Source: Temnopleurus reevesii (taxonomy: Eukaryota; Echinodermata; Echinoidea; Temnopleuroida; Temnopleuridae). Taken from it: a stretch of DNA of 64,000 nt. Both the position numbers and the translations under genes were made by a program. Of the stretch, positions 11,346 through 24,640 are shown piece by piece; the first letter of the stretch is position 1, and each line of letters begins with the position of its first letter. Where the stretch lies: positions 145,796 to 209,795 of the forward strand of contig BQKZ01000273.1 in NCBI GenBank assembly GCA_036244855.1, given 5' to 3'. Under the pieces are notes generated by a model. The model was not told where the DNA came from. It saw only the letters and a list, made by a program, of their open reading frames with translations, and made no database searches.

Positions 11346-12118
11346 GGACTAATTGTCTTCCTTGTCATACTGTCATACAGTCATTTTGCTTTCAGGCTTG
11401 CTTCTAGACTGATCAGATATCTTTGAATGTAATATGCATTTCTGTCTGTCTTTTTTTCTTCTGAAATTGAAAACAAAATATGTTTTCCTACGATTTGGAG
11501 CGGAGTACTTATTTTTTTCCTGCCCTTTTTTCTGGAATTAAAAACAAAGTAGGTTTTTCCTAAAATTTGGAGAGGAATATTCATTTCTTTCTTGGTTTTT
11601 TCTGGAATTGAAAACTGTTTCTTTTTCTTAAAATTTTGAGAGGAAAGTTCTTTCTTGTATTGTGAACAATGTTTGTTTAAATCACATACACTAGAAATCA
11701 ACTTGTGGCAACGACTCTATTGCCTTTTTAGTTGAATGTCACTGGGGGAAATTGTGATCCTCCCAAGTATAATTGAAAGGCACTGTAATATCAAACAGAA
11801 GTTTCTGTACTTTTTCATTACATTTTATAATGAATTGGAACTCACTCCCCCTCCCTCTCCTCCATTATTTTTCATGAACATCAAATGTCAAGAAGAAATC
11901 TGTATAGTTCCATGGAAGGTTGAAGGTTATCACACTGAATATTTTTTTCCTATTTTCTAATCATCCATATTAGAAAAAAAATGAAAGATTATTTAAAATT
12001 AATTGAATTGAATATTGATTTTCAATCCCTATGTATAATGTCTCACCATCAGTGACGTGTGTATTATGCCAAGTTTAATCATGAGATAGGAGACGGATGC
12101 TTTCTGTTTTGTCTGATA

Positions 12119-12378
12119 CCCCTTTCACAGTAGTCTCTCCCCCATAGAAATTGATTAGGTAAACGTAGTGCAATGTTATGAAAGTTTTAACTTGTACTGC
12201 AGGTGAAAACTTGCTTATGAAAGAAGGTGAGATTGAATTTTGAGATGATTTCACTTGCAGTGTGAAAGGTGTAGTATGATTTTGACCAGCTTGAACTCGG
12301 CCATCACAGGAGTGAGAGGTTGTAATGGGAAAGGGAGTGATTATAATCATGAAGGGGAAGTCTTCACTGTGAAAGGGG
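12119..12378. mobile_element. MITE with CCCCTTTCACAGT ends and TA target duplication
   Basis: The first 13 bases, CCCCTTTCACAGT, are exactly inverted at 12366-12378 (ACTGTGAAAGGGG). TA sits immediately outside both ends (12117-12118 and 12379-12380), as expected for a TA target-site duplication. The element is 260 bp, encodes nothing, and must depend on a transposase elsewhere. TA duplication suggests a Tc1/mariner-type source, but a PIF/Harbinger-type element with part of a TWA site is also possible. The ORFs 12075-12404 (minus) and 12255-12548 (plus) run through it and are not genes. Confidence 0.75.
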
Positions 12379-13129
12379 TATTGCCTTCTCAGAAACCCAC
12401 CCACTGGGTGTGGATTCCTCTAGATAGTACATCATTACTCATCTTAAGTCTGCCTTGCACTCATCACACTTTTCCATCCTTGGTGCGAAGTGTATATCAA
12501 ATGGAGTTGTCTTGTTTACTTTATTTTTATATTTTTGCATCCCTATAAAAATCAGAGATAAGCTTCTTTAATCATAATTATTTTTTTTTACCAAATATAG
12601 TTCTAAATATTCAAAGCCCCCTTTTTAGTGATACATTTATTTTCTTCTCTTTTCATTTCATGATTTTGAACTAGCAAGATTGTGCTAAAGGAGTATTTTG
12701 CAAGTTCTTGGTAAAGTAGAATTAGTTCCATGCAGAAGGATATTTTCATTTTAAAGATGAATGTGACAATTTTAGATTGCCATGATTTGTATTGCAAATA
12801 ATAAGTTGCATAGATTGTCACATATCACATTTTGTTAACAACATTGAAGCAATGAACAAATTATAGACTCATGTTGAAAGATGGAGGGGGATTATTTTCC
12901 CTTAAACAGCTCCCCAAAACAATATTTTATACTACACCTAGATTTGCATGTGAAAAATTGAAATGGGTAAATTTTTTAATATTAATGTACATCTTAGAAG
13001 ACAATACATCAAAATTTGAATTCTGGCCAATAATTCAAGTTTTCCAGGTGTTAGGTGTTAGGTTTTGTAAAACAATCTTCATTTATAAGCCCCTCTCCTC
13101 CTACGGCATCCCTGAACTGCCCTCTTCAT

Positions 13130-13310
13130 ACAACTTTGACATCCCGAACAGATGACACCAGTGAATGTGAAGGCATCTTCGGCGTGCCTTCCTCGCCGGG
13201 GACTCTTTCCTGGCAGCGAATTACGCTTTGAGAAGGAATCCCATGCAGGGCCGCTGGGAGTTCCTACCAGACCCAAGATGAGAGGCAGATAACGTCTGGA
13301 GAGAGTCTCT
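13130..13310. promoter_or_regulatory. G+C-richer unique segment, candidate regulatory element
   Basis: Contains GAATTACGCTTTGAGAAGG (homeodomain-like and TCF-like cores) and CpG-bearing sequence that is unusual for this intron. A minus-strand frame 13079-13276 spans it and encodes an arginine-rich 65-residue peptide. I do not recognise it and see no splice context, so I do not call it a gene. Confidence 0.22.
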
Positions 13311-13491
13311 AGTTATCATGGTTTGTGATGTCTAATGAGACACATAGATGGATGGACAGATTTGGAGATGAGGATGGGAGGAGAGAAAGAACTAGAGAGG
13401 GATAGAAGAACTGAATTTATGAATTAGTAGTGATGATAAAGTAATGAAAATAGGGATAATTATAACGATATAGCAAGAATGATAAAAACAA

Positions 13492-13505
13492 TATAATGAT
13501 GATGT

Positions 13506-13590
<85 letters not shown>

Positions 13591-13595
13591 AATGA
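13492..13595. repeat. (GAT)n / (ATG)n microsatellite
   Basis: About 30 uninterrupted GAT repeats flanked by degenerate GATAAT copies to about 13640. The long open frames on both strands (poly-Met on plus, poly-Ile on minus) are translations of this repeat. Confidence 0.95.
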
Positions 13596-15124
13596 TAGTG
13601 ATAATCATGATCATGATAATGAGAATAATGATAACAATATCAATTATGCAAATAATTTGCAAATATTGGGTCTTCAACAATAAAGGTGTTTATAGCTCTG
13701 GAAATAAGAATGCGATAAGTAGCTTCAAAAGAAGAAATAATTTCCATGATGATAGAGTAGATTGTGAATATAATTTGAATAATGATAGAATGGGCAAGCT
13801 TTTAATGTTGGGCTTTAATGGATTGTTAATTTCAATCAGCCAATAGTGGAAGTTCATTCCAGAATGTAAGGCTTATGACAGACAGCAAAGTGCACCATCA
13901 TATTTCCCAATAGTCAACATACTATCGATTAATTACCTATCACATACTTGATTATGTTCAGGGGAAAAGAACTAAATGTGCTTCATCATAGGAGGAGGAA
14001 TTACTGTGTACGTCATTATTGAGAGGTATTCATGAGCAAGCTAGATAAAGAGTAGATTATCAAATAACTATTGAGGAGCCAGGAACTCTTTAATAACCAG
14101 ATACCCAGCAAAGAGGAACTAAAAGCAAAAGAGTGGTGAATGTTGGGAGGGAGTAAAAAGGAAGGCACAATGCAAGATGACATTTGTTTTTTCAAAATCG
14201 AGTTTTAAAAACCATGACATGGCATCTCGGTTTTTCTATGGCTTTAAATAGAGAGCCTTTTTCCAACATATACAATTCAATGTCTTGTACTTTGTCTTAT
14301 CCTTTGGCCCAAAAAGTCTTCAATAACTGTCCCTCATTGAAGACAATTATGAAAATTGATAATTTTACACTTTTAACATAAACATTCCATGAACTACATC
14401 TTTTTAGCAGATTCATATTGTTGTAGCAAGTATAGTAGTATACTGTGAAATATTTGTTCGGGTTTTATGTTTTCTAATTTTGTGACCATTAATTCATTAA
14501 ATTTTTTACTCATTATAATGCCCATAGATTTGTGTACAATCCCCTATAAAACATAAACTCACAAATGTGTAGGCCTAAATTTGTCTGAAAGTTGCTCAAA
14601 TTTATGTTCTCTGAAAACGAGCTCTTACAGTGCCTGCAGCCTAAAAATTATATCATGAAGGTTATGCCCCATGCCTCATATATGAGAGAATAACCATGTA
14701 ATTTTCATCTTCCAATGTTTATTTTCCATTTTTTCACAGAGGTCAGCAGGCACTCTTTAATTGATTTGCATAATGGAGGCAAACAAATAGTGCAACCGTA
14801 ACAGAAAAAATGGGGGCCATTTTGGATTTAATGAGTGTGATAAGTGATGTTAAAGGTTGAAGTAGTTCTTATTAAAAGTGAAAGTCATGCTCCTGTCCTC
14901 CCTTACTTCCTCAAAGGACATTCCAAGTTGACATGATGGCTGCATTATGTCAACAAAGCTTTGAGGCCTGTCAGTCCCGTACCAATCCAAATCAGGAGTA
15001 CCTCATGCATGTCGGCAACCAAATGGTTTTTACACAAGTGAATCATTCATTTTGATTTTTTTTTATGATATCCACAAAGAGGCATATTGATTTTTATGAT
15101 ATAAATATGAGAAAGAATAACTTT

Positions 15125-15650
15125 GCCTTCTCTACTTCTTTGCCTATACCTCTTTCTCTATCTCCCTGCCTGCCTCCTTCCTTCCTAGCCTCCCTGCCTC
15201 CTTACTACTTTCTTCTTGCCTACCTTCTTACCTCCCTTCCTCTCGCGCCTTGCTTATTCCCTCCTTCCTACCCATGCCCCACTCCCCGCCTCCTTGCCTT
15301 TTCCCCTCCCTGTCTCTCTCCTTTCTTCCCTGTGCCAACCTCTTCATCCCTCTTCTTTTCTCCCTCCTCCCATCCCCTCATCTCCCCTCCACTCCCTACC
15401 ATCTCTCTCCCCCTTTCTCCTCCTCTACCCATCTCTTCCCTCTCCCATCTCTCCCGTTCTTTCCTTCCCCTTCCCTCCCTCTCTTTCTCTTTGCTCCCCC
15501 TCCCCTCCCTCTCTTTCTCTTGGCTCCCTTCCCCCCTCTCTCTCTCTCTCTCTGCCTCTCTCCCCCTCCCTCCCCTGTCTCTCCCACCTCCTCTCTCTCC
15601 CATGCTTTTTCTTTGCTCCCCTCCTTGGCTCACACATTTATCTTGGCCTC
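15125..15650 (+). repeat. Pyrimidine-rich tract, over 500 bp
   Basis: Nearly pure C/T on the plus strand, including CTCCC, TTCCTT and a (CT)n run near 15537-15554. Six overlapping ORFs on both strands (15065-15702) arise because such sequence lacks stop codons: Ser/Pro/Leu-rich on plus and Arg/Glu/Gly-rich on minus. The tract could form triplex (H-DNA) structure, which is inference from composition. Confidence 0.92.
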
Positions 15651-18214
15651 TAATCAGCTCACTTCTACCTACGATATAAAGTTACACATCCCAACCCAAT
15701 GAGACAGGTATAGAAGAGATCAGCATCAGGATTACGACGACATCAAATGGGTTATAGTGCCCCCTTGAGTCGAAGAGTGAGGCAGGGTAATTGGAACTTG
15801 GCAAGATCCCAAGCACGCAGAACAGAGTTGCTGATTTAATGTTTGCTGGTGTTATTTCTGGCTTGGATGGGACTGTTAGAGTTAGGTAGAAAAGTGTCGT
15901 CCATTCACTTCATTTTTCTTGCACGGAAACTGCATTCAGCTTTGATTTGAATGAACAAGGGTAAATTCCTCTCACTTGAGTATTAGGGGTTGTATGTCTG
16001 CATAATGAAGGGAGCCTAGTGCTAGTATTCAATAAATATATTTTGGCGAGGATACATTATAGATTTCATCTATTTTACTTCATGAAAAATATGGATGAAT
16101 TTAATTCCAAATGAAAATGAATATATAAATAAAATTTAGAATACCATTTCTACCACAAATAGTATAGACGTAGCAGATATAGGAATGGGTGTGTAAGCAT
16201 TGCTATGATTGTGTGAAGTATAGCTCAAACGATTACAGATAAAGCTGATTCGATTAAATTTCTCCCTGGGAGTATTATGTAGTAGGTTGTGTAAGGTATT
16301 TAAATTATCTAACATTTTATGTTGTATCAATGACTGTTCTATTACATGTACATCTAACTATTCTTTTCCTCAATTTTGAGGAGATGGGTTTAATCTCTGA
16401 AAGTCCCCCTTGCCTTGCTTTGCACACTTCATTTCCGTCTTTCACATTAAAGTTGTTTTTTCCTCTCACTGATGTATCATTCCACTTCCATCTGTGTGTT
16501 TTCAATCAATACATTAGGAGATTCTCTATTTTCAGTTTTTAGCATCAATTTAGGAAAGACCTTGCTTCTATATTTAATGCCCCAAGGTGTGAGCGATTCA
16601 TGTCATCCAATCTTTTAGCAGGAATTTAACAGTGATAAGAAGATGCATAGTACTTAGTCATGGACCCAGATATGTGCTACAAAAACTGCTTTATACAATC
16701 ATGTGTAAACTGCATGATGTGAGATATAACATTAATGAAAGGCAAAACACACTACAGTCGTATTAAAGCTTCCAAAAGAAATAGAAAACATGAAAACCGT
16801 CAGGTAGATATCAATCCTTCGATTAATTTTGTACTTATTTTGCTCATTCCAAAAATACATTTGGTTTCATGTTAGGCAGATTATAGTTTTAGGTAGACTA
16901 CATATACATTGACTGTAATTAAAAGGAAGCTTACCAGAATTCAAAGGTAGTATTCAGAGAAACTTCTTTCCCTCTAGGGGATGAAACCAAACATTTTCTT
17001 CCCCTTCTTAAAAAAAAAATCTTTTTAGATAACTGTCACCATAACATTGATTAATTGCCCCTTTAGAATCCATTAAACAGAATATATCAGAGAATAATGA
17101 ATGAATTCAATGTGAGATATCTAGAGGTAATAAAATAGTAATCATTGAATCTGTTATCTGATAGAGGTGTTTTGATCGACCGCATATCGCAACAGACGTA
17201 CAAGTATGATACGACATGCATTCTTCCTCTACCTTGCTCTGTATTGATACTGACAGCCCTAATTTTCTCCTGTATTGAAGGAAATTTTTCAATCAGATAT
17301 GTTTAAGGATACCTTGTCAATAGTTCTGAATGTTTCATTGAGGAAATGTGAGGAGAGAGATGCACGTTTGTAGGCGATGTGATAAACAAGGGTCATGATC
17401 TCTGCATTGTCTCTCTCTATGATTATGTCAAGAATATAGACAAGCATGAGAAGAGCAATGCTAAATTTTATTTCAATCAAGAACATCTTTTTAATATACG
17501 ATGGGACTCAAGCCTGATATCACGGAGCACTTTGATAAAAATGGTTTGCTAATATCCAGATTAATATACTCAAAATGATTTTGTTTACTTAATTATGCTA
17601 CATGACATCTGCTTGTCAATGTACCAAACTTGCATGCTCATTTTATTTGCTTTAGATAATTGCAAGCAGATCTCAAACCATTCAAGGGAGAGCACCTCAA
17701 ATTTGCCACATTCGCAACTTTTTGATGCCTCAAAATATTTCCACCTCGAACATGGCCACATCCAGGGTATAGAAATTTCTCTTCTTCGACTCTCTTTTAT
17801 CAAGATTGGTTTTTAAGAATTTATACTCATTGGAAGACAGAAATGGGGTTTGGATCAATAATTAACTCTTGCTAATTGCAAGTTTCTATCAGTATCCATC
17901 TTTGTAGTTATAAAACCGTCCAGTAAGGATGACATGTTTATAGCGCAATAACGGGATCCTAAAAGCTTTTTGGTTTGCTAATATGGGGATACGTGTCTTG
18001 TGTTTCCCAAAGTGTTCTCTTTGTTCAATACCTAAAACTTTTTAAAAATTACTTGATTCTCCTTTTTACTTTTAGGATGTTTCTATTGATTGCTATTCAG
18101 CTTTATTGACTTGGAATGGTTGGGTAGATGGATGGTGATGAAGAAATGTGTTTGCCAGATAACATATGATAAATTTATAACCTTCCTGTTTTCTACAAGC
18201 AACATTTACGTCCC

Positions 18215-18560
18215 TACATCTCCGTCTTATTTACCCACTTTGTAACTACCCTCTTGTGCGTCGTGAATCATTAACCCAATATGAAGACGAAGGATGGAGA
18301 ACACTTTCCTCCCGTCCCATTTTCGTAACTTAATCACTAACTTAGGATTACGCCCGATCCAATACCAGATGTGGAAACGGCATCGACGGGCAACAGCTCG
18401 TTTTGTTTTACGGAGGTGCTCGTTTGTTGGCTGGATGCAAATTAAAGTAGCAAATGAGAGAAGATTGGACAGCATTACTGCCCTGGGAGTGGATGGTAGA
18501 GATTTTTTAATCAGCCCCGTCAGGATGGAGGACCCGTAATTTAGGCTCTAATTAAACCAT
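18215..18560. promoter_or_regulatory. Candidate enhancer with POU octamer and homeodomain sites
   Basis: A repeat-free, G+C-richer block in the AT-rich intron. It contains a perfect octamer ATGCAAAT at 18435-18442 and a TAATTA homeodomain core at 18549-18554. Open frames on both strands (18227-18475 and 18294-18539) cross it, but neither looks like a known protein nor has splice sites in place. Noncoding regulatory DNA is the best guess. This is inference from composition and motifs. Confidence 0.3.
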
Positions 18561-21446
18561 CTCGTGTGAATAGCGTGTGTTGCTTCACTGTTCATCAAGA
18601 ATATTATGTCACATTCTCTTCACTTAATATCTTTATTAACTTTGGCGTAATGTTAACCAAGAGTTTGCCATAAACAGCATTGTATGGGAGAACACATACC
18701 TGGGAATCCAGGTCTGCGTAATTGAATCATTGTTTTTCATGATTATTACATCGTTATAGAAATTGGCAGATAGTGAACATAAGGGATGATAATGATGAAT
18801 TTATTGATTTTGATATTGAGTAGTTGAATTAATAAAGTGCATTTTCCCTTAAAATACAAAGTGTTAATTATACTGTTTAACAAATCCATCACAACATTAG
18901 TGCAAGGATAAAGATTATACAAGGTACCCTCTTACTTCACGTGGATGAAGAGCAGCATCTGCATTATGCTTTGCCATCGGAAATGATGTGTTCAATAAGT
19001 TTATCGTCTGGCTTAGTGGATACAACTTGTAAGAAGCAGTTTGGTATTTATTTATGAAAATATACACAAGTCCAATCAACTGAGTTTGGGTGTTTTCTGA
19101 ATAAATCACCAAACTATACATACAGCAAATCTTGAAAGACCCTACTTTACAATATTTTAGAGCTGAGCTTGTGATCAAGCTGCATCAATTGGGCTGACCT
19201 GAAACATTACGATTTCATGGATGGATGCATGGAAGATGAAAAAAAATGGATGTTTGCTTGGACTCAGGTTCAAACAAATTTGTCATCTTCATATTCTAAG
19301 CAGACAATATGAAAGATAAAATTGAGCGAAAAGTAGCTAGTAGGGGGTGTGGGGGGAGGAAGGACAAAAAAATACAATACCTAGATGATTAGAATTTTGA
19401 GGCTAAATCATGCTTTATTGTCACTCGAGCATGTCAAAAAGGTGTCCCGATACCGGAGCTCAGTCTGTTCATGTATGGTACCATTTATTTCTGGTTTTGT
19501 CTGGGTCAGATCGAGATACAATGACTCACTGCATATAATTAACGCTCAACACCAAACTTCACTGGCCGAGGCTGGAGCGAGGCTGGAGCGCCAAGCCCAA
19601 TAATGTGTCATGGTGATATGGAGAAGGGGATTTAAAGACCCTCTTTGATGAATTGGATAAAAATTTGATACCTGGCTTTGGTATTGTGCCACTGCTACAC
19701 TGTCACTGTATGTGATCGTTCATACCATTTAACAGCGAGATTTTTTTTTTCGATTTCAGAGCCTACTATGTTTGAGATCAAAATCTTAGTTCATACAGAT
19801 ATTTTCTGTTGATAATTTCTGTTGATAATTTCATTTTAAATTCTCTCTCAGCTGATCTAAAATTTGTTGAATTTGACATCCATATTTCATATACCTCATT
19901 TGTGCAATGTTTTGTGCACAGCAGAAATGATACCTGCAGATTTAGCACACACAACAGCAAAAGCATTTTACACTAAATTATTCCATTTTTCCCCATTTTT
20001 GAGTGTTCTTAGCAATACGAAAGTATGGAATTAGCATTGTCCAGTGGAAATCCATCATGAGCGCACAACAATCAGCGGATTTCGATTGCAAATTGTTTTT
20101 CTTTTCCTAGGGCATGTTAATAGCAAACCATTTGAGCAAGCCATTGGCTTTCATTCATGTCTCATCATAGCGAGTAAGTGATTAAATTGACTTGAGTTCT
20201 ATTCATTCCTTCTCATCCTCTTCCTGCTGCCCTGGGGAATCACTTTCTCTCTCTCTTTCATCTTTTTTTCCCATCCCCATCCAGTTTTTTAAATGGGTGT
20301 TGCACGTATCATTGATCCTATTCCGTGCGTACTGGCGGCCAGAAAGGTGCTGTTTAGGGTGGGGCTATAGGCTGTCTGCACCACAGACCCTTGCTGAGTC
20401 ATCAGTGATGGTGTCCTGTCATTGAATTTGAATTCATTCATCTTTTTTTTTTCTGTCATGAAACATGTCTTCCCCGCCCCCATCCTTTCTTTCTCTCAAA
20501 TTTCATTGATGAATGGACTACCTTTTCTATTTTTTTGCACCCTGGCAAATGCAGTATCAAGGGGTATAGGAATCATTGTGGTGATGGATGAATGGTGGGG
20601 TTGTCATTCTGTTGCAGCGATGAAAACTCACACAATTTGTCTTTCACAAGTTTTTTATGAACAGACATTACATTTTTTTTCCTCATGAAAGAAGAAATAA
20701 AGAATTGTAATATGTTGTTCGGTCACTCATGTTCTGTCACTAAATTAATGAAAACATAACTTACCCATAGACCGTAGAAAGCAAAACATCCAACTTTTGA
20801 ATGTTATGTAATCATCTGGTGTAGACAAACCACATGGTAGTATTGCCATCTATTGAAAAGAGAATGCATGAAACAAATAGTACTCAGTTGTAAAATATGA
20901 CCTATATTCTAGTAGTTTTCAATTATTTCATTTATTAAATTTTATTCCATTGTTAAAATATTAGTAATAAATAAAACTACCCTTGGAAAGACGGAACTAT
21001 TTGCTATTATTTAATAGAGCAGAGATTTTATGGATCACCTAGTTTGGTTTGCATTCGATCCTAGCTCCGTTCCCCCTCCTCCCATCAATCCAATTTTCTA
21101 AATTTGTTGAGCACACATAATCCAATTGATTATTCGAAGCACGAAACGTTCGACACAAATGTAAACCATGGATTATGCATTGCGAGCGTGGGGATGCGTG
21201 CGGATCAGTATGGCAAGCAAGTGGGCAGGTATTCGTTTCGTTATGTGATCATCAGCATCATTCAGTTTGGACCTGTCAAGCCCTTCTTTTTCCCAGCCCC
21301 CTCCTCATACTTGCGCTTCTCCCTCCACCTTATGCTTCTTATGCTAATCATTAACTTCAGCCTTCCCAACACCTATAACCCAAATTGAGAGAGGTATACC
21401 TGAAATGCAACCTAGAGGTCAAATACTCATGAACGTGGATTGTCTT

Positions 21447-21645
21447 GATATAGTGGTTTAGACTCACACCTTTCAATCAGAGTGTCACAGTTCAAATCCT
21501 ACCCATGGCATGAAATTCTTTAGTGCAAGAAATTCACCCACATTGTGCTGCACTCAACCTAGGTGAGGTAAATGTGTACAGCAGGAAGAAATTCCTTGAA
21601 ATGCAAGCCATCGTATTTAGGACTGTTAAAGCTAGATAATAATGG
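21447..21645 (+). mobile_element. tRNA-derived SINE, urchin SURF-like
   Basis: The head resembles a tRNA gene with RNA polymerase III promoter boxes: a box A-like TAGTGGTTTAGACTC at 21451-21465 and a box B-like GTTCAAATCC at 21490-21499. The body reads CATTGTGCTGCACTC, ACCTAGGTGAGGTAAATG and GAAATTCCTTGAAATGC, closing in AAGCTAGATAATAATGG. From memory this matches tRNA-related SINEs of sea urchins. Box B has lost its CG (TTCAAAT in place of TTCGAAT), so the copy is old. Confidence 0.75.
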
Positions 21646-21654
21646 TAAAATTCT

Positions 21655-22205
21655 TCAGCACCGTAAGACTCATTTGTTAGAAGGATGGTTTGGTAAAAAT
21701 GAGGTAAAATACCAGGTATAATCGACTTTGTCTATGTACTCTTACTGCAAGTTTGTGGCTCTTTTTTCAAATGTGCCAGACATCTTTCCTAAACAATTGA
21801 CCACCCTTTTTTTTTCATGTGAATGATCTGGACCTACGTATGGCTCATTTATAAGAAGGGTGGTTTAAATATGAGGTAAAATTCATGATACATGAGATTT
21901 TGTCCTATGGCAGGAAGTTTGCGACTCTTTTTTTCAAATGTGCCATTAATATTTTTATAATGAATCGACCACCCTTTTATTCATGTGAATAATCTTGAAG
22001 GTCTACAGCTCATTTAACAGGAGGGGTTAAAAATGAGGTAAAATATGTGTTTTTGTTAATGTCCTTTTGCTGGAAGTTCATGGCTTTTCCCCCCTTATAT
22101 GCCAGAGACCTTTTATAATGAATTGACCATCCTTTTATTCATGTGAATGATCTTGACCTTCCTTGGCTCATTGGCCAGAAGGGTGGGGTTAAAATGAGGC
22201 TTTTC
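21655..22205. repeat. Divergent tandem array, units of about 155-175 bp
   Basis: Repeated blocks are GCTCATTT followed by AGAAGG or similar, then AATGAGGTAAAAT, CTGGAAGTT-like sequence, CAAATGTGCCA and TTGACCACCCTTTT with CATGTGAATGATCT. Repeat starts lie near 21668, 21843, 22008 and 22162. The units have diverged substantially, and the last is cut off after AATGAGG. No coding potential is visible. Confidence 0.75.
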
Positions 22206-22919
22206 TAGATGACTGATGATGCACGCTGAACATCCATATTGCATTTATACCCAAGGTGTCATTGAAGAGATGTCAACTGAAAGATATAATGTTTCTCTCA
22301 CTCTATACGATGTTGTATGTTTGTTATATTACATAGGAATATGAGGGGTACGTTATTTTCTTTCACTAAAATGTTCACGGATTAGTTTGTGGACACCTGA
22401 CTTCTGTTAATTTAGTGAATGTATACAAATAGAAGGAATGTCATTGATGTTAATTTTAACATTCAAACTGAATAAACTTGAGCAAATAACCAAATGGCTG
22501 ATTATTTTTTTGTAGAATCAATTCAGAGATTTTCCTTCATAATATGTTGGTTGTAAGCTTAAAGGATTGTCATGAAAATAAATACGTGGATTTTTTAAGA
22601 CTCTTCAGAACCTTAAGTTATTTTTGTAAGTACAAACTTCTTTAAGAAAGTACAACATGAAAGCAGCTTTGCATAGATTCATGACTGGGGAAATCACATG
22701 ACATGCTTCTAAATTCCAGGTGTTTTCTTGAGAGAATGAGTTATGAAAATAATTTCTGCTTCCTCCTTTTCCCGTTCATTTTCTTTTCTATTGCATAATA
22801 TCGATGTGAATAAATTAATTAATAAGCATTCCAGGTGAACTTAGCTGCTGTACTTTTAAAGCAAAATGGACCTTATAATACAGTCTATAGAATATGCTCC
22901 CAGACTATATAGTGTGAAC

Positions 22920-23320
22920 GAGAAAAAACAGGGTTTCTTTTAAGTGAAGACTTTTTGGCATGCATTAACACAGAACTTTGGGAGACATGCTTTTTGCCTA
23001 GCTATTTTAGATATCAAGATTGTGATGGGGAAAAATCAGAGTTTATTGATAAATTCTGAATATGAAAAACAAGTACAGAGTATAAAAAGTTTGAACTTTT
23101 TTTTCTGACACATGCTGTATTGTCTTACTGAGCTATTCTAGATACAGTCTTTAAGAAATAATAAAGGTTCAAAGAAAATAAACAAAAGATCAAGAATCAA
23201 AGTTCATTGATTAATTCTTAATATTGCAAAAAGAACATAGTAAAAAAAAAAAAATAAAAAAAAAATGGACATTTTTTCTGCCACATGGTGTATTGTCTTA
23301 CAGAGCAGATGTGTTGTGCT
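22920..23320. repeat. Divergent duplicated AT-rich segments
   Basis: The series AATCAGAGTTTATTGAT, AAATTCTGAATATG, then TTTCTGACACATG and TGTATTGTCTTAC recurs about 165-185 bp later as AATCAAAGTTCATTGAT through TGTATTGTCTTAC. A long A-run lies at 23242-23266. I do not recognise a transposon family. Confidence 0.55.
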
Positions 23321-24640
23321 GCTGCTTAGTTACCGCACACATTGACGACGTTCCCACATCCTCTGTATCCACTTTGTCTCGCCGACTTATGGCAAAACAC
23401 ATTAATATTACATGATCGATGCACATAACATTGTTGATCGATCAATGGGTAAGAGAGAGAAGGGAGAAAAGGAAATCATCACCACTGATGAAAGTACTTC
23501 TTCTAGTCTTTTGTTCATGTGAAATTTTTATCCAGATGATTGTGAATGTGTAACCATTCACTGTTTGATAAAGAGAATTTTCCAAATGAAAATAATCACT
23601 TAAGTTGTTAAAAATCCTTAAATTTGCAACTCTTAACTTTTGCCATGTAATTTTACATCTTTTGACTTTCAATTACTCTAGTTAACAATGGTGAGTCAAT
23701 GAGGTAACATCACATTTGATCCAAATATTGTAGAAATGAAATTTAAAAGAATACTAGTCTTGCCAATATAAGGAAAGATGCCATGAGTGAATTTGTTGTT
23801 GAATAATTCTGTCTTAAATAGGTTAAAAGATGATGCTTTTGACACATTTCCTGTAATGTGATGTTCAATTTAAAGAGACCTGATATATTCAAATTAAAGA
23901 CATTTTTATCCCATGCACAGTGCCCACTTTATCCTGAGGTTCCTGTCTCATTGTGGATTACCACAAGCATGTAATGATGATGAGATTCACAGTGAAACAC
24001 GTTTATATCCCTCCATTCAGGGGATATTAGAGTGAAAACGTGAATGAAATTCAAGAGTAGCGATAGTCTCATCTCAAGGCTTGCGCACAGGTTGTTCAGT
24101 TTGGAACATGTTTTCATGTATTTCCAAATGTGATATTTGTTAATATTCTAAAGTGTACAAAATTGGCCCAAATTTCCTTTTTAAAAATTCCACTGATGTT
24201 CTTCCAAAGTAAGGTATACAATGTTTAGTTCAATGCTGGCTCTTTTTTAAATACCAATCACCGCATCAGGATTTTATTTTAAACAAATTATTGTTATATT
24301 CTTTTTTTTGGGGGGGGGGGGGGCAAAAAAACTTCAAATACAAATTGGTTGCATCATTACTATCTGTATTGTGTGGTAGCCATAAAGACCTGAACCTAGT
24401 ATCAGTGAGCAATATCATAACTTACAAATGATAGAAAGATGAAATTGTATAATGTTTTTCTTGTAAGTTCACTCACCAGTCAAATTATATTTATCTAAAA
24501 ATACTGAAAATATCTTAAAAAAGAAAATTATAGAGCAATAATCTTGTAGTAGTTGTATCTTGGGTGAGTTTTTCAAAATGATTCCATCACTTTTGGCCCT
24601 GCATCGTTAGACTTGCGTGTGCGAACGTAGGGTAAAAAGG

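Noticed and set aside
12075..12548. Two ORFs over the MITE at 12119-12378
   Set aside because: Both run through the element and its inverted ends; no protein similarity.
13417..13846. Poly-Met and poly-Ile ORFs
   Set aside because: Direct translation of the GAT microsatellite and its degenerate flanks.
15065..15702. Long overlapping ORFs on both strands (up to 204 codons)
   Set aside because: They fall in a pyrimidine tract that lacks stop codons; the peptides are Ser/Pro/Leu or Arg/Glu/Gly low complexity.
21447..21520. Functional tRNA gene
   Set aside because: Box A and box B-like sequences are present, but no cloverleaf can be folded confidently and a SINE body follows.
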